Shown piece by piece: positions 1-6,471 of a stretch of 12,176 nt of DNA. A program made the translations under genes and the position numbers. The notes under the pieces are model-generated. The model was not told the DNA's origin. It worked only from the letters and a program-made list of their open reading frames with translations, and did no database searches. The DNA is from an uncultured Devosia sp. (GTDB lineage: Bacteria > Pseudomonadota > Alphaproteobacteria > Rhizobiales > Devosiaceae). Where the stretch lies: assembly GCA_913775215.1 (NCBI GenBank), contig CAJYKO010000271.1, positions 1-12,176 of the forward strand, written 5' to 3'. Every line of letters begins with the position of its first letter. Within the stretch, counting starts at the first letter, position 1.

Positions 1-20
1 TGCCCATCCTTGGCAACCAT
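1..20 (-). CDS. 5' end of an unidentified gene, cut by the window edge
   Basis: On the minus strand an ATG at position 20 follows the LacI-family stop codon (25-23) by 2 bp and opens a frame reading Met-Val-Ala-Lys-Asp-Gly before the sequence ends. A good ribosome binding site, GGGAGGAA, lies inside the end of the LacI gene about 7 bases upstream. The arrangement fits a gene translated in tandem with the repressor gene. Six residues are too few to name a product. The call rests only on the start codon, the ribosome binding site and the spacing. Confidence 0.45.
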
Positions 21-22
21 GA

Positions 23-1075
23 TCAGTTCCTCCCTGCCCCCGCTACGCGCCGGGGCGTCGTGACCGACAGATCGGCGAGCGAGCCTCGCTCTATCAATCG
101 GCACGGCATATAGATGCGCCGGTGTTCCGGCTTGTGTTCTATTTCGTCGAAAAGGCCTTCCACCGCCCGTTCGCCGATATCGCGTCCGGGCTTGGCCACG
201 GTCGTGAGCCCGGGCCAGGCAAACTCGCCCGATGGAATGCCATCAAAGCCGAGGATCGATACATCGCGCGGGCAATCAAGCCCGGCGTCACGCACAGCCA
301 TCATGGCGCCAAGCGCCATCATGTCATTGGCCGCAAACACGGCCAGATGCCCGACCCGCGGCTGGGCCAGAAGGCGCTTCATCGCCTCGCGCCCACCCTC
401 GACGGTGTATTCGCCATCTTCGACTGCAAGCATGCCCGGATCAAGATCGCGTTCGACGAAATGCTCATGCACTGCCCGCAGAAACCGGGCTCGCGCAAGG
501 CGCGATTTCGGTCCAAGGATGAGCGCCGGCGCCTTGTGCCCCTTGGAAACCAGGTGATCGAGCCCAAGCCGCACGGCTTGGGCAATGTCCGAGCCGACGC
601 TTGAAACATCGGGATAGCGCTCGGCACTCGAACCGATGAAAACGCAAGGCATGCCGAAGCGATCGAGATCGTCAAAGCTGTCTGACACTGGATTGACGAT
701 CGCCCCATCAACTCGGGCGCGCCGCAGCGTCTGCAGATGCGTCGCCTCAGCCTTTGGGTCCCAGTCGGAGGAAAACACGAGGAGCGAAGCCCCGGCCCGC
801 GCTGCCCGATCCTGCGCGCCGCGCGCCACATCGGCCCAAAAAGGGTTGGCGATATCGGGAATGACCAGCCCCAGCATTCCGCTGCGGCCCGATCGCATGC
901 CCACTGCCAAGTGATTGCGCTCATAACCCACGGCCGCCGCCGCCTTGACCACACGCTCGCGCGTCTCATCGGTTATATTGGAGGAGCCTGTCAGCGCGCG
1001 CGCAGCAGTGCTTTTCGACACCCCGGCACGATTCGCCACATCGATAATGGTAGGCCGTCGATTGCGACTCGCCAC
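23..1075 (-). CDS. LacI-family transcriptional repressor
   Basis: A DNA-binding regulator of about 350 residues, the normal LacI/GalR length. The N-terminal helix-turn-helix spans residues 9-30 (TIIDVANRAGVSKSTAARAL). The hinge helix around residues 53-60 carries a Leu at position 56 (NHLAV), the residue that in LacI and PurR wedges into the central CpG of the operator. From about residue 66 to 335 comes a periplasmic-binding-protein-like sensor domain with typical strands (LGLVIPDIANPFW, AVFAANDMMALGAM, SILGFDG). The frame is open from a GTG at 1090. I prefer the GTG at 1075 because AGGGAGGG (1080-1087) lies just before it and the product then starts close to the helix-turn-helix, as is usual. 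The gene follows the sugar-uptake operon on the same strand and has its own candidate promoter and operator. It probably represses the transport genes and itself in response to a sugar. The ligand cannot be read from the sequence. Confidence 0.93.
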   Translation of the reverse strand: MASRNRRPTIIDVANRAGVSKSTAARALTGSSNITDETRERVVKAAAAVGYERNHLAVGMRSGRSGMLGLVIPDIANPFWADVARGAQDRAARAGASLLVFSSDWDPKAEATHLQTLRRARVDGAIVNPVSDSFDDLDRFGMPCVFIGSSAERYPDVSSVGSDIAQAVRLGLDHLVSKGHKAPALILGPKSRLARARFLRAVHEHFVERDLDPGMLAVEDGEYTVEGGREAMKRLLAQPRVGHLAVFAANDMMALGAMMAVRDAGLDCPRDVSILGFDGIPSGEFAWPGLTTVAKPGRDIGERAVEGLFDEIEHKPEHRRIYMPCRLIERGSLADLSVTTPRRVAGAGRN

Positions 1076-1117
1076 CAAACCCTCCCTCACGCAGCCTTAA
1101 AAGCCTCTTCGCGCCAT

Positions 1118-1129
1118 GGGAACGTTACC
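1118..1129. promoter_or_regulatory. Candidate LacI-family operator
   Basis: GGGAACGTTACC is a 12 bp dyad with one mismatched pair (consensus GGnAACGTTnCC) and a central CpG, the form typical of LacI/GalR-family operators. It lies 43 bp upstream of the chosen LacI start codon and overlaps the candidate -10 element. That position suits autorepression. I saw no second copy in the window by eye. Confidence 0.5.
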
Positions 1130-1151
1130 GCAGACTCTCCTCGATAGTCAA
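1122..1151 (-). promoter_or_regulatory. Candidate promoter of the LacI-family gene
   Basis: Read on the minus strand, TTGACT (1151-1146, 5 of 6 to TTGACA) is followed by an 18 bp spacer and TAACGT (1127-1122, 3 of 6 to TATAAT). Transcription would start near 1115, giving a leader of about 40 bases. The -35 is good and the -10 weak. The operator palindrome covers the -10. Confidence 0.35.
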
Positions 1152-1185
1152 CCTCCGCAAAAAATCCCAACCGATGGCGACAAAC

Positions 1186-1199
1186 TCACCGGTGATCAC
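1186..1199. repeat. Overlapping palindromes between the hydrolase and LacI genes
   Basis: TCACCGGTGATCAC contains a perfect 10 bp palindrome, TCACCGGTGA (1186-1195), with a central CG. It overlaps a perfect 8 bp palindrome, GTGATCAC (1192-1199). The half-site TCAC/GTGA thus occurs three times in alternating orientation. It sits 41-54 bp downstream of the hydrolase stop codon and upstream of the LacI promoter. It may be a second regulator site, but short palindromes also arise by chance. Confidence 0.3.
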
Positions 1200-1239
1200 A
1201 GCGAAACTCTAAGCAGATACGCCTCTCCAAAAGAAAAGG

Positions 1240-2931
1240 TTAGACGCTCGATATTGCGTTGCGTCTGATCTGCAATCGCAGTTCTGACGGTGTATCTGGC
1301 CCAAAATATATCGTGTGGTTATGGGCGAGAAAATCCTCCGGACCAGCGGCGCTCGGTGATGCTCCCGTCTGAGGATTGCGGTCAAATCTTGGAAAATTGG
1401 ACGACGCAACCTGAAGGCGATATCGGCTGCCGCGGCGGAAGAGGTGGCTGATATGTCCGAGGCGCACATGCACTTCGTCAGGGTTCAAACTCGTTAGGTG
1501 CTGGCGATAGATGCCATCGACAAGCCCGACACTCCTGCCCTCTGGATCAACCTCGCAGAGACGCGCCGTCCAGTCGGCGCTGCTGCCTGTCGAGGAAACC
1601 CAGAGCGATACTTCTACGAGCCCTGTAACCTCCGTGTCTTCGGCCAGAGGTTCCGACGTGAAAGTCAGCACGTCGTCTCGTTTCTCTACGGACCGCTGAT
1701 CCTTAGGGCCCGAGTTTCGCCCGAGCAACAATCCCGGCACAAAGTTCGCGCCCCCGACTGTTGGAACTGGGTTCAGAGTGTCTGACAGATAGCTCAACTG
1801 CCCACCGACGTCGCCCAAATCTGGCTTGAGCGTTGTTCCATCGAGAAAAAACCGCTGCTGCACCGTATCGGACAAAGGCCAATCCTCGGCCGAGTGCCAA
1901 GAGTTGGAGCCCGAGCGGAAATAGCGAACCCGTGGCGTGTTCAGCGCTTCGCCCCGTCGCGCCGCATCGAAAAAGTCGAGCTGCACGTCTGACAGACCAG
2001 CGGTCGACGCTGAATTTCCGTGCCATGCATCCCCTTGCCAATCCGATGGATTGCCATGCGACCAAGGACCGATCAGCAGCCGATCGGCAATGTCACCGGA
2101 CCGCCGCCGCAGCGTCGTGAAAAGCTCCAACGCGCCTTCGAGGAAGAGATCATTCCAGCCAGCGCTCACCAATGCCGGCACCTTTGTCAGCGTCAGGGCG
2201 TCGAGGTGCTCTCGATCGGCTGTTGAGGCCGCGGCATTCTCTGGATTGAACCAATCCGCGGCGTACGGGGCGAGGTTGATCAGACGATCATCGAGAACAG
2301 GAAGACGCGCAAAGGCAGCATATGGGTCGTGCTGAAGCTCAGCGAGGAACGCTTTCGCGCGCTCACATTCAGAGGGCTGCATATGGCCAATGCGGCGCTC
2401 GAGGTCTGTCGCGCCGAGTGACTCTATGATCCAAAGCAGCAGGAATCCGAGTTCAATCGCGCCGCCACGATACGTCCAGGTATCGCCGTGGCGGCCCGTC
2501 GTCAGATGCGGAGAAATTGCGAGGAGGCCCTCCGGGTCGCCAGCAGCGGCAAGCACTTGCGTCGCCCCAACGTAAGACGCGCCGAACATGACCACTTGCC
2601 CGTTGCAAAACGTCTGGTCTCGCAGCCAGGCTATGGTGTCGGCCCCATCGTCTTTCTCATGGACAAACGGATCAAAACTCCCCTCAGAGCTGTAGCGTCC
2701 ACGCGTGTCCTGGATCACGATGGCATAGCCGCGCTTCAGCGCCGGCCGAAAATCCATGGCCGAAATATACTGGGTCCCAAACGCATCTTCCTTGCGATAT
2801 GGCGTGCGCTGCAGAAGGACCGGCCAAGGCCCCTCCCCGTCCGGCAGCCAGATATCGGCGCGCAGAACACATCCGTCGCGCATCGGTGTCTCGACGGTGT
2901 CAAGGATCCGAAAGGCCCTGGTCGTGGTCAT
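1240..2931 (-). CDS. CocE/NonD-family (peptidase S15-like) serine hydrolase
   Basis: A 563-residue protein with the layout of cocaine esterase, alpha-amino-acid ester hydrolases and glutaryl acylases: an N-terminal alpha/beta hydrolase with a helical cap, then a beta jelly-roll domain from about residue 315 to the end. The family's catalytic set is visible. The nucleophile is Ser119 in GASYVG, Asp261 is in GWNDLFLEG, His292 is in GPWSHGN, and the oxyanion tyrosine is Tyr45 in RTPYR. The opening strand VETPMRDGCVLRADIWLP is typical. There is no signal peptide, so it should act in the cytoplasm, after import. It starts 12 bp after the permease stop and is the last gene of the transporter operon. 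Family members split esters or amides of varied acyl groups, so removing an acyl or aminoacyl group from the imported compound is a reasonable inference. The real substrate is unknown. An Xaa-Pro peptidase role is the main alternative. Confidence 0.92.
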   Translation of the reverse strand: MTTTRAFRILDTVETPMRDGCVLRADIWLPDGEGPWPVLLQRTPYRKEDAFGTQYISAMDFRPALKRGYAIVIQDTRGRYSSEGSFDPFVHEKDDGADTIAWLRDQTFCNGQVVMFGASYVGATQVLAAAGDPEGLLAISPHLTTGRHGDTWTYRGGAIELGFLLLWIIESLGATDLERRIGHMQPSECERAKAFLAELQHDPYAAFARLPVLDDRLINLAPYAADWFNPENAAASTADREHLDALTLTKVPALVSAGWNDLFLEGALELFTTLRRRSGDIADRLLIGPWSHGNPSDWQGDAWHGNSASTAGLSDVQLDFFDAARRGEALNTPRVRYFRSGSNSWHSAEDWPLSDTVQQRFFLDGTTLKPDLGDVGGQLSYLSDTLNPVPTVGGANFVPGLLLGRNSGPKDQRSVEKRDDVLTFTSEPLAEDTEVTGLVEVSLWVSSTGSSADWTARLCEVDPEGRSVGLVDGIYRQHLTSLNPDEVHVRLGHISHLFRRGSRYRLQVASSNFPRFDRNPQTGASPSAAGPEDFLAHNHTIYFGPDTPSELRLQIRRNAISSV

Positions 2932-2943
2932 GGTCTCGTCCCG

Positions 2944-3921
2944 TCAGGCCCGGATGAAGCGTTGGCGGATCTGGTCGAAGGACACCGCCAGGATAAGCAG
3001 CGTACCAGCCGCTACCTGTTGCCAGGTCGAGTTGATGTTCATTAGCGTCATGCCGTTGTTAAGGACGCCGACGATGAGCAACCCCAAGACAGTGCCGAAC
3101 ATGCTGCCGGTGCCACCTTTGAGCGAACTGCCACCCAGAATGATCGCCGTGACCACGGCCAGTTCGAGACCGGTGCCCGTCGTGCCCGAGGTCGAGCCGA
3201 GCTGCGAGGCGCTAACGAGGCCGGTGATGGCCATGCAGACGCCCGAAATGACGAAGCCGAGGAACAGCGTTTTCTTGGTGCGAATGCCGACGAGGCGCGC
3301 GGCGTTCTCATTGGCACCAATGGCATAGATGGTGCGACCGAAGACGGTGCGTGAGAGCAGCACCGCGATGCCGACAGCGATGACGAGGAAAAGCACGGCC
3401 GAGAGTGGAATATCGAGAAAAGGCCGCGCAATGGCCCAATCGAATCCAGTGATGCGCACACTGCTTGCCCCGCCGATGGAGAGGGTCAGCCCGCGGAAAA
3501 TCGCGAGCGTCCCCAGCGTCGTGATCAGCGCATTGACTCCGACCACCGTCACCAGAAATCCGTTAAGCATGCCGATGCCCACGCCCACGAGCACGGCAAC
3601 GCCGACGGCTGGCATGATGCCCAAGCTCTGCGCGGCAATGGCAAACATCAGCGCCACAAAGGCAGTGCCGCTTCCCACCGACAAATCGAACTGACCGGCA
3701 ATAAGGAGGATCGTGCCACCCGCGGCCAGAATGCCGGTGATCGAGAGCGCGGTGATGATGTTGACGATATTCGGCCAGGACAAGAAGTAAGGGGAATTGA
3801 TCGTAAAGAAAACGATCTCGGCCAGAAGAAAGATCAGCAGGGCACCCCATTCGGGCGCTTTCATGCGGGCGCGCATGGTGGACGCCGGGACGGCGCCGGT
3901 GGTTTGAATGGTGTCAGGCAT
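2944..3921 (-). CDS. Sugar ABC transporter permease, RbsC type
   Basis: An inner-membrane protein of 325 residues that forms the channel of a carbohydrate importer. It is a chain of hydrophobic helices (about residues 26-44, 48-76, 84-128, 132-150, 172-190, 218-240, 253-290, 298-315) with the family landmarks. These are AAGGTILLIAGQFDLSVGS at 67-84, GRTIYAIGANENAARLVGI at 195-213, which docks on the ATPase, and AIILGGSSLKGGTG at 259-272. The ATG overlaps the last 8 bp of the ATPase gene and has the ribosome binding site GGAGGGGG in that gene's last codons, so translation is coupled. Only one permease gene is present. Importers of this class normally use a homodimer. Confidence 0.96.
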   Translation of the reverse strand: MPDTIQTTGAVPASTMRARMKAPEWGALLIFLLAEIVFFTINSPYFLSWPNIVNIITALSITGILAAGGTILLIAGQFDLSVGSGTAFVALMFAIAAQSLGIMPAVGVAVLVGVGIGMLNGFLVTVVGVNALITTLGTLAIFRGLTLSIGGASSVRITGFDWAIARPFLDIPLSAVLFLVIAVGIAVLLSRTVFGRTIYAIGANENAARLVGIRTKKTLFLGFVISGVCMAITGLVSASQLGSTSGTTGTGLELAVVTAIILGGSSLKGGTGSMFGTVLGLLIVGVLNNGMTLMNINSTWQQVAAGTLLILAVSFDQIRQRFIRA

Positions 3922-5416
3922 AAGCGCCCCCTCCGGCAGCTTCGGTCAGCCGCGCCGTTGAAATTTCGTTTTGCGGCAAATGGGCGACCATCTGCCCACG
4001 CACCATGACAATAGCCCTGGTGGCAGCCTCAGTGATGTCTTCGTAATCGGAGCTGGCGATGAGAATGCCATGCCCTTGCCGGGCCAGATCGCGCAGCACC
4101 TGATAGATTTCCTGGCGTGCGCCGACATCAACCCCGCGTGTCGGCTCAACCAGCAAGAGGAGTTTCGAACCAGCCTCAAGCCAGCGGCCAAGCAGCACTT
4201 TTTGCTGATTACCGCCGGAAAGCGTCGCGATCCGCTCGGCCCCATCGGGCCGCGAGCGCACTTTCAGCGTCTTGTGCCATCGGCCAAAGGCTGACGTTTC
4301 GATACGACGTGAGATGAACGCACCGCGTGCCAGTCTCCGCCAGCTCGGCGCCGCCAGGTTTTCCGCCACACTGCGTGAGCGCAAAAGTCCTTCGCTGGCC
4401 CGATCGGCTGGGAGGAAGCCAAGACCGTGGGCGATGGCTTCGCTCGGATGGCGGAATATCACTGGCTTGCCTTCGACAAGGATTTCGCCCGAGGCGTGAG
4501 GCACGGCACCAAAAATGGCGCCGGCCAATTCGGGCACGCCGGACCCAATCTTGCCATAGATGCCGACGATCTCGCCGGGTGCGACACCGACATCTATGTT
4601 AAAGAAACTGTCCGAGGTGAGCCCGCGCACTTCGACGAGCCTGGCGGCGCCGGTCTCGGCGTAGACATGATGGTCTTGATGCGAGGCGACCGCCCGGCCG
4701 ACCATGGCCGTAACCACGGCCGTCTGATCGACATCGGCCACCTTAGCATCGAGCGAAACCCTACCGTCGCGCAACACGCAGACACGGTCTGCAATAGCAA
4801 AGACCTCATCGAGACGATGGGTGATGTAGAGGATAGCGACGCCACGCGATTTCATGCGCTCGATCAGCGCGAAAAGCCGCTTGGTTTCCGCATCTGAAAG
4901 GGCTGCGGTCGGTTCGTCAAAAATCAGGCAGCGCGAGGCTCCCGCTGTCGCGCGAGCGATTTCAACGATCTGCCGCTCGCCTAACCGCAAGCTCGAAACG
5001 GGCGCATCGAGCTGCAGATCCGCCCCGAGGGAGTCGAGCGCTCGCTGAGCGGTGGACCTCATCGCGCCATAATCGACAAAGCCGAGCTTATTGGGCAAAG
5101 CGCCAAGCGTGATATTCTCGGCCACGCTCAGCGTCGGCGCATCGGCTATTTCCTGTGCAATGAGCCGGATGCCGGCCTCGCGCGATTGCGCGACGGAGCG
5201 AAAGGCAATCGGTGCGCCATCAATTTCAATATTGCCCTCGTCGGCGTGGTGGTCGCCGGCAAGGATACGCACGAAAGTCGATTTGCCGGCACCGTTTTCC
5301 CCTAAGAGCGCCGTGACTGAGCCGGCGGGCAGATCAAGGTCCACCCCATGGAGGACCTTGACCGAGCCAAACGACTTTCTGATTCCACGAACGGAGAGAA
5401 AAGTCGGTGCACTCAT
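3914..5416 (-). CDS. Sugar ABC transporter ATPase with two nucleotide-binding domains, RbsA/MglA type
   Basis: A 500-residue cytoplasmic energy-coupling subunit made of two fused ABC domains. Domain 1 is complete: Walker A GENGAGKST at 39-47, Q-loop Gln88, signature LGERQ at 145-149, Walker B CLIFDEPTAAL from 163, switch His200. Domain 2 (from about residue 258) is degenerate. Its Walker A reads GKIGSGVPE (288-296) without Lys or Thr, as is usual in this family. Its signature LSGGNQQ (399-405) is intact. Its Walker B reads LLLLVEPTRGVDVG, with Val423 where Asp is expected. The frame opens at a TTG at 5425, inside the end of the binding-protein gene. I chose the ATG at 5416, 2 bp after that gene's stop, which gives the usual N-terminus (MSAPTFLSVRGIRKSFG). 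No strong ribosome binding site precedes it, so reinitiation from the upstream gene is likely. Confidence 0.95.
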   Translation of the reverse strand: MSAPTFLSVRGIRKSFGSVKVLHGVDLDLPAGSVTALLGENGAGKSTFVRILAGDHHADEGNIEIDGAPIAFRSVAQSREAGIRLIAQEIADAPTLSVAENITLGALPNKLGFVDYGAMRSTAQRALDSLGADLQLDAPVSSLRLGERQIVEIARATAGASRCLIFDEPTAALSDAETKRLFALIERMKSRGVAILYITHRLDEVFAIADRVCVLRDGRVSLDAKVADVDQTAVVTAMVGRAVASHQDHHVYAETGAARLVEVRGLTSDSFFNIDVGVAPGEIVGIYGKIGSGVPELAGAIFGAVPHASGEILVEGKPVIFRHPSEAIAHGLGFLPADRASEGLLRSRSVAENLAAPSWRRLARGAFISRRIETSAFGRWHKTLKVRSRPDGAERIATLSGGNQQKVLLGRWLEAGSKLLLLVEPTRGVDVGARQEIYQVLRDLARQGHGILIASSDYEDITEAATRAIVMVRGQMVAHLPQNEISTARLTEAAGGGAYA

Positions 5417-5418
5417 GA

Positions 5419-6441
5419 TTAGCAATTCGTTTCGGGATAGAGCTGCATCATGTTGTCCTTGGTGACGACTTCATGGGGCACTAGGATCTGCTTGGCGATC
5501 TCCTCGCCCTTCACTGCCTTGATCAGGTTCGGCAGGATGAGCTGGGCATATTTTTCGGGGAAGTAGGCGGCAGACGCGATGAAGTGCGGTGCCGTCCAGA
5601 TCTGGCAATTGCCTGGATCAAAGTTCTGCACGCCAAGGTAGAGGTTTTCGGTGCGGTTCTGCGAACGGGCGGCGGCAAGTGCACCGGTCACCACGTCCTC
5701 ATTGATGCCCACAACGATGATCTTCTGTGCGCCGGGAAGGGCAGTCAGCGTATCGGTCACCTGACGCTGGGCCGTGTCGGCCTGACCGCCGGCACCGGTA
5801 TCGATGACGCGCAGGTTCTGCACTTCGCCACAGACCTGGGCAAAGCCTTCGCGCATGCCACCCATGCGCATGTCGTTGACGACGCCCACGGCGAGCGATT
5901 CCAGCGACACCCAGGCATCATACTGACAGTCGAAGTTTTCTTTGAAGTACTGGCCGATGGCATAGCCGACGATTTGACCGGCATAGGTGTTGGCAGCGCC
6001 CACAAAGGCGGTCTGGCAGGGCTGTTGTTCGATATCGATGGCGATGACAGGAACCTGCGGCCCCTCGGCGCAGATGTTTGCGGCAGCCGCAGCATCAGCC
6101 TGGAAGGTCACGAGACCATCAACGTTCTGCGTGCGGAACTGGCGAGCACAATCGAGCGCTGCGGCAGCATCAAACTTAGAATCGCAGGTGACGAGATTGA
6201 CCCCAGCAGTTTCGGCGGCGGCAACCATGCCCTTCTGCAAGGCTTCGGTGAACGGCACACCCAGACCGAGCTGGGTGAAGCCGATGGTCAGCCCTTCCCC
6301 GCTGCCCGGTGCGATTTCTTCGAACTGTGCCACCTCCGGCGGCGGCGTGATGCCGGCGTCCTGGGCGATCACATTGGTGCTCGCCATGCCGATAACGCTC
6401 AGCATGACGGCCACCGGCCGTAGGCTCCTCAAAATAGTCAT
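5419..6441 (-). CDS. Periplasmic sugar-binding protein of the ABC importer
   Basis: A 340-residue solute-binding protein of the ribose/galactose type (periplasmic binding protein, type 1 fold). Residues 1-26 form a Sec signal peptide (basic start, hydrophobic core, cleavage after VIA before QDAG). The mature part shows family strands and helices: LTIGFTQLGLGVPFTEALQKG at 51-71, VDGLVTF at 108-113, PVIAIDIE at 131-138, FVGAANTYAGQIVG at 146-159, IIVVGINED at 241-249. The ATG has a strong ribosome binding site (AGGAGGAG, about 6 bases upstream) 30 bp after the isomerase-fold gene, as expected for the most abundant component. The mature protein has eight cysteines (86, 98, 124, 142, 172, 204, 279 and the last residue, 340), an unusual number for the family that suggests disulfide bonds. 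The ligand is unknown. A sugar or polyol is likely from the family. Confidence 0.95.
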   Translation of the reverse strand: MTILRSLRPVAVMLSVIGMASTNVIAQDAGITPPPEVAQFEEIAPGSGEGLTIGFTQLGLGVPFTEALQKGMVAAAETAGVNLVTCDSKFDAAAALDCARQFRTQNVDGLVTFQADAAAAANICAEGPQVPVIAIDIEQQPCQTAFVGAANTYAGQIVGYAIGQYFKENFDCQYDAWVSLESLAVGVVNDMRMGGMREGFAQVCGEVQNLRVIDTGAGGQADTAQRQVTDTLTALPGAQKIIVVGINEDVVTGALAAARSQNRTENLYLGVQNFDPGNCQIWTAPHFIASAAYFPEKYAQLILPNLIKAVKGEEIAKQILVPHEVVTKDNMMQLYPETNC

Positions 6442-6471
6442 GTCTTTCTCCTCCTGTTGATCTTTTGCGGG

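Noticed and set aside
2488..3328. Plus-strand open frames opposite the hydrolase and permease genes
   Set aside because: These are shadows of the real minus-strand genes. Their translations are rich in Arg, Pro and Ser, with no family features.
5584..6423. Long plus-strand open frame of 279 codons opposite the binding-protein gene
   Set aside because: It lies wholly antisense to a well-supported gene. Its composition is that of a reversed high-GC reading frame and it has no recognisable domain.
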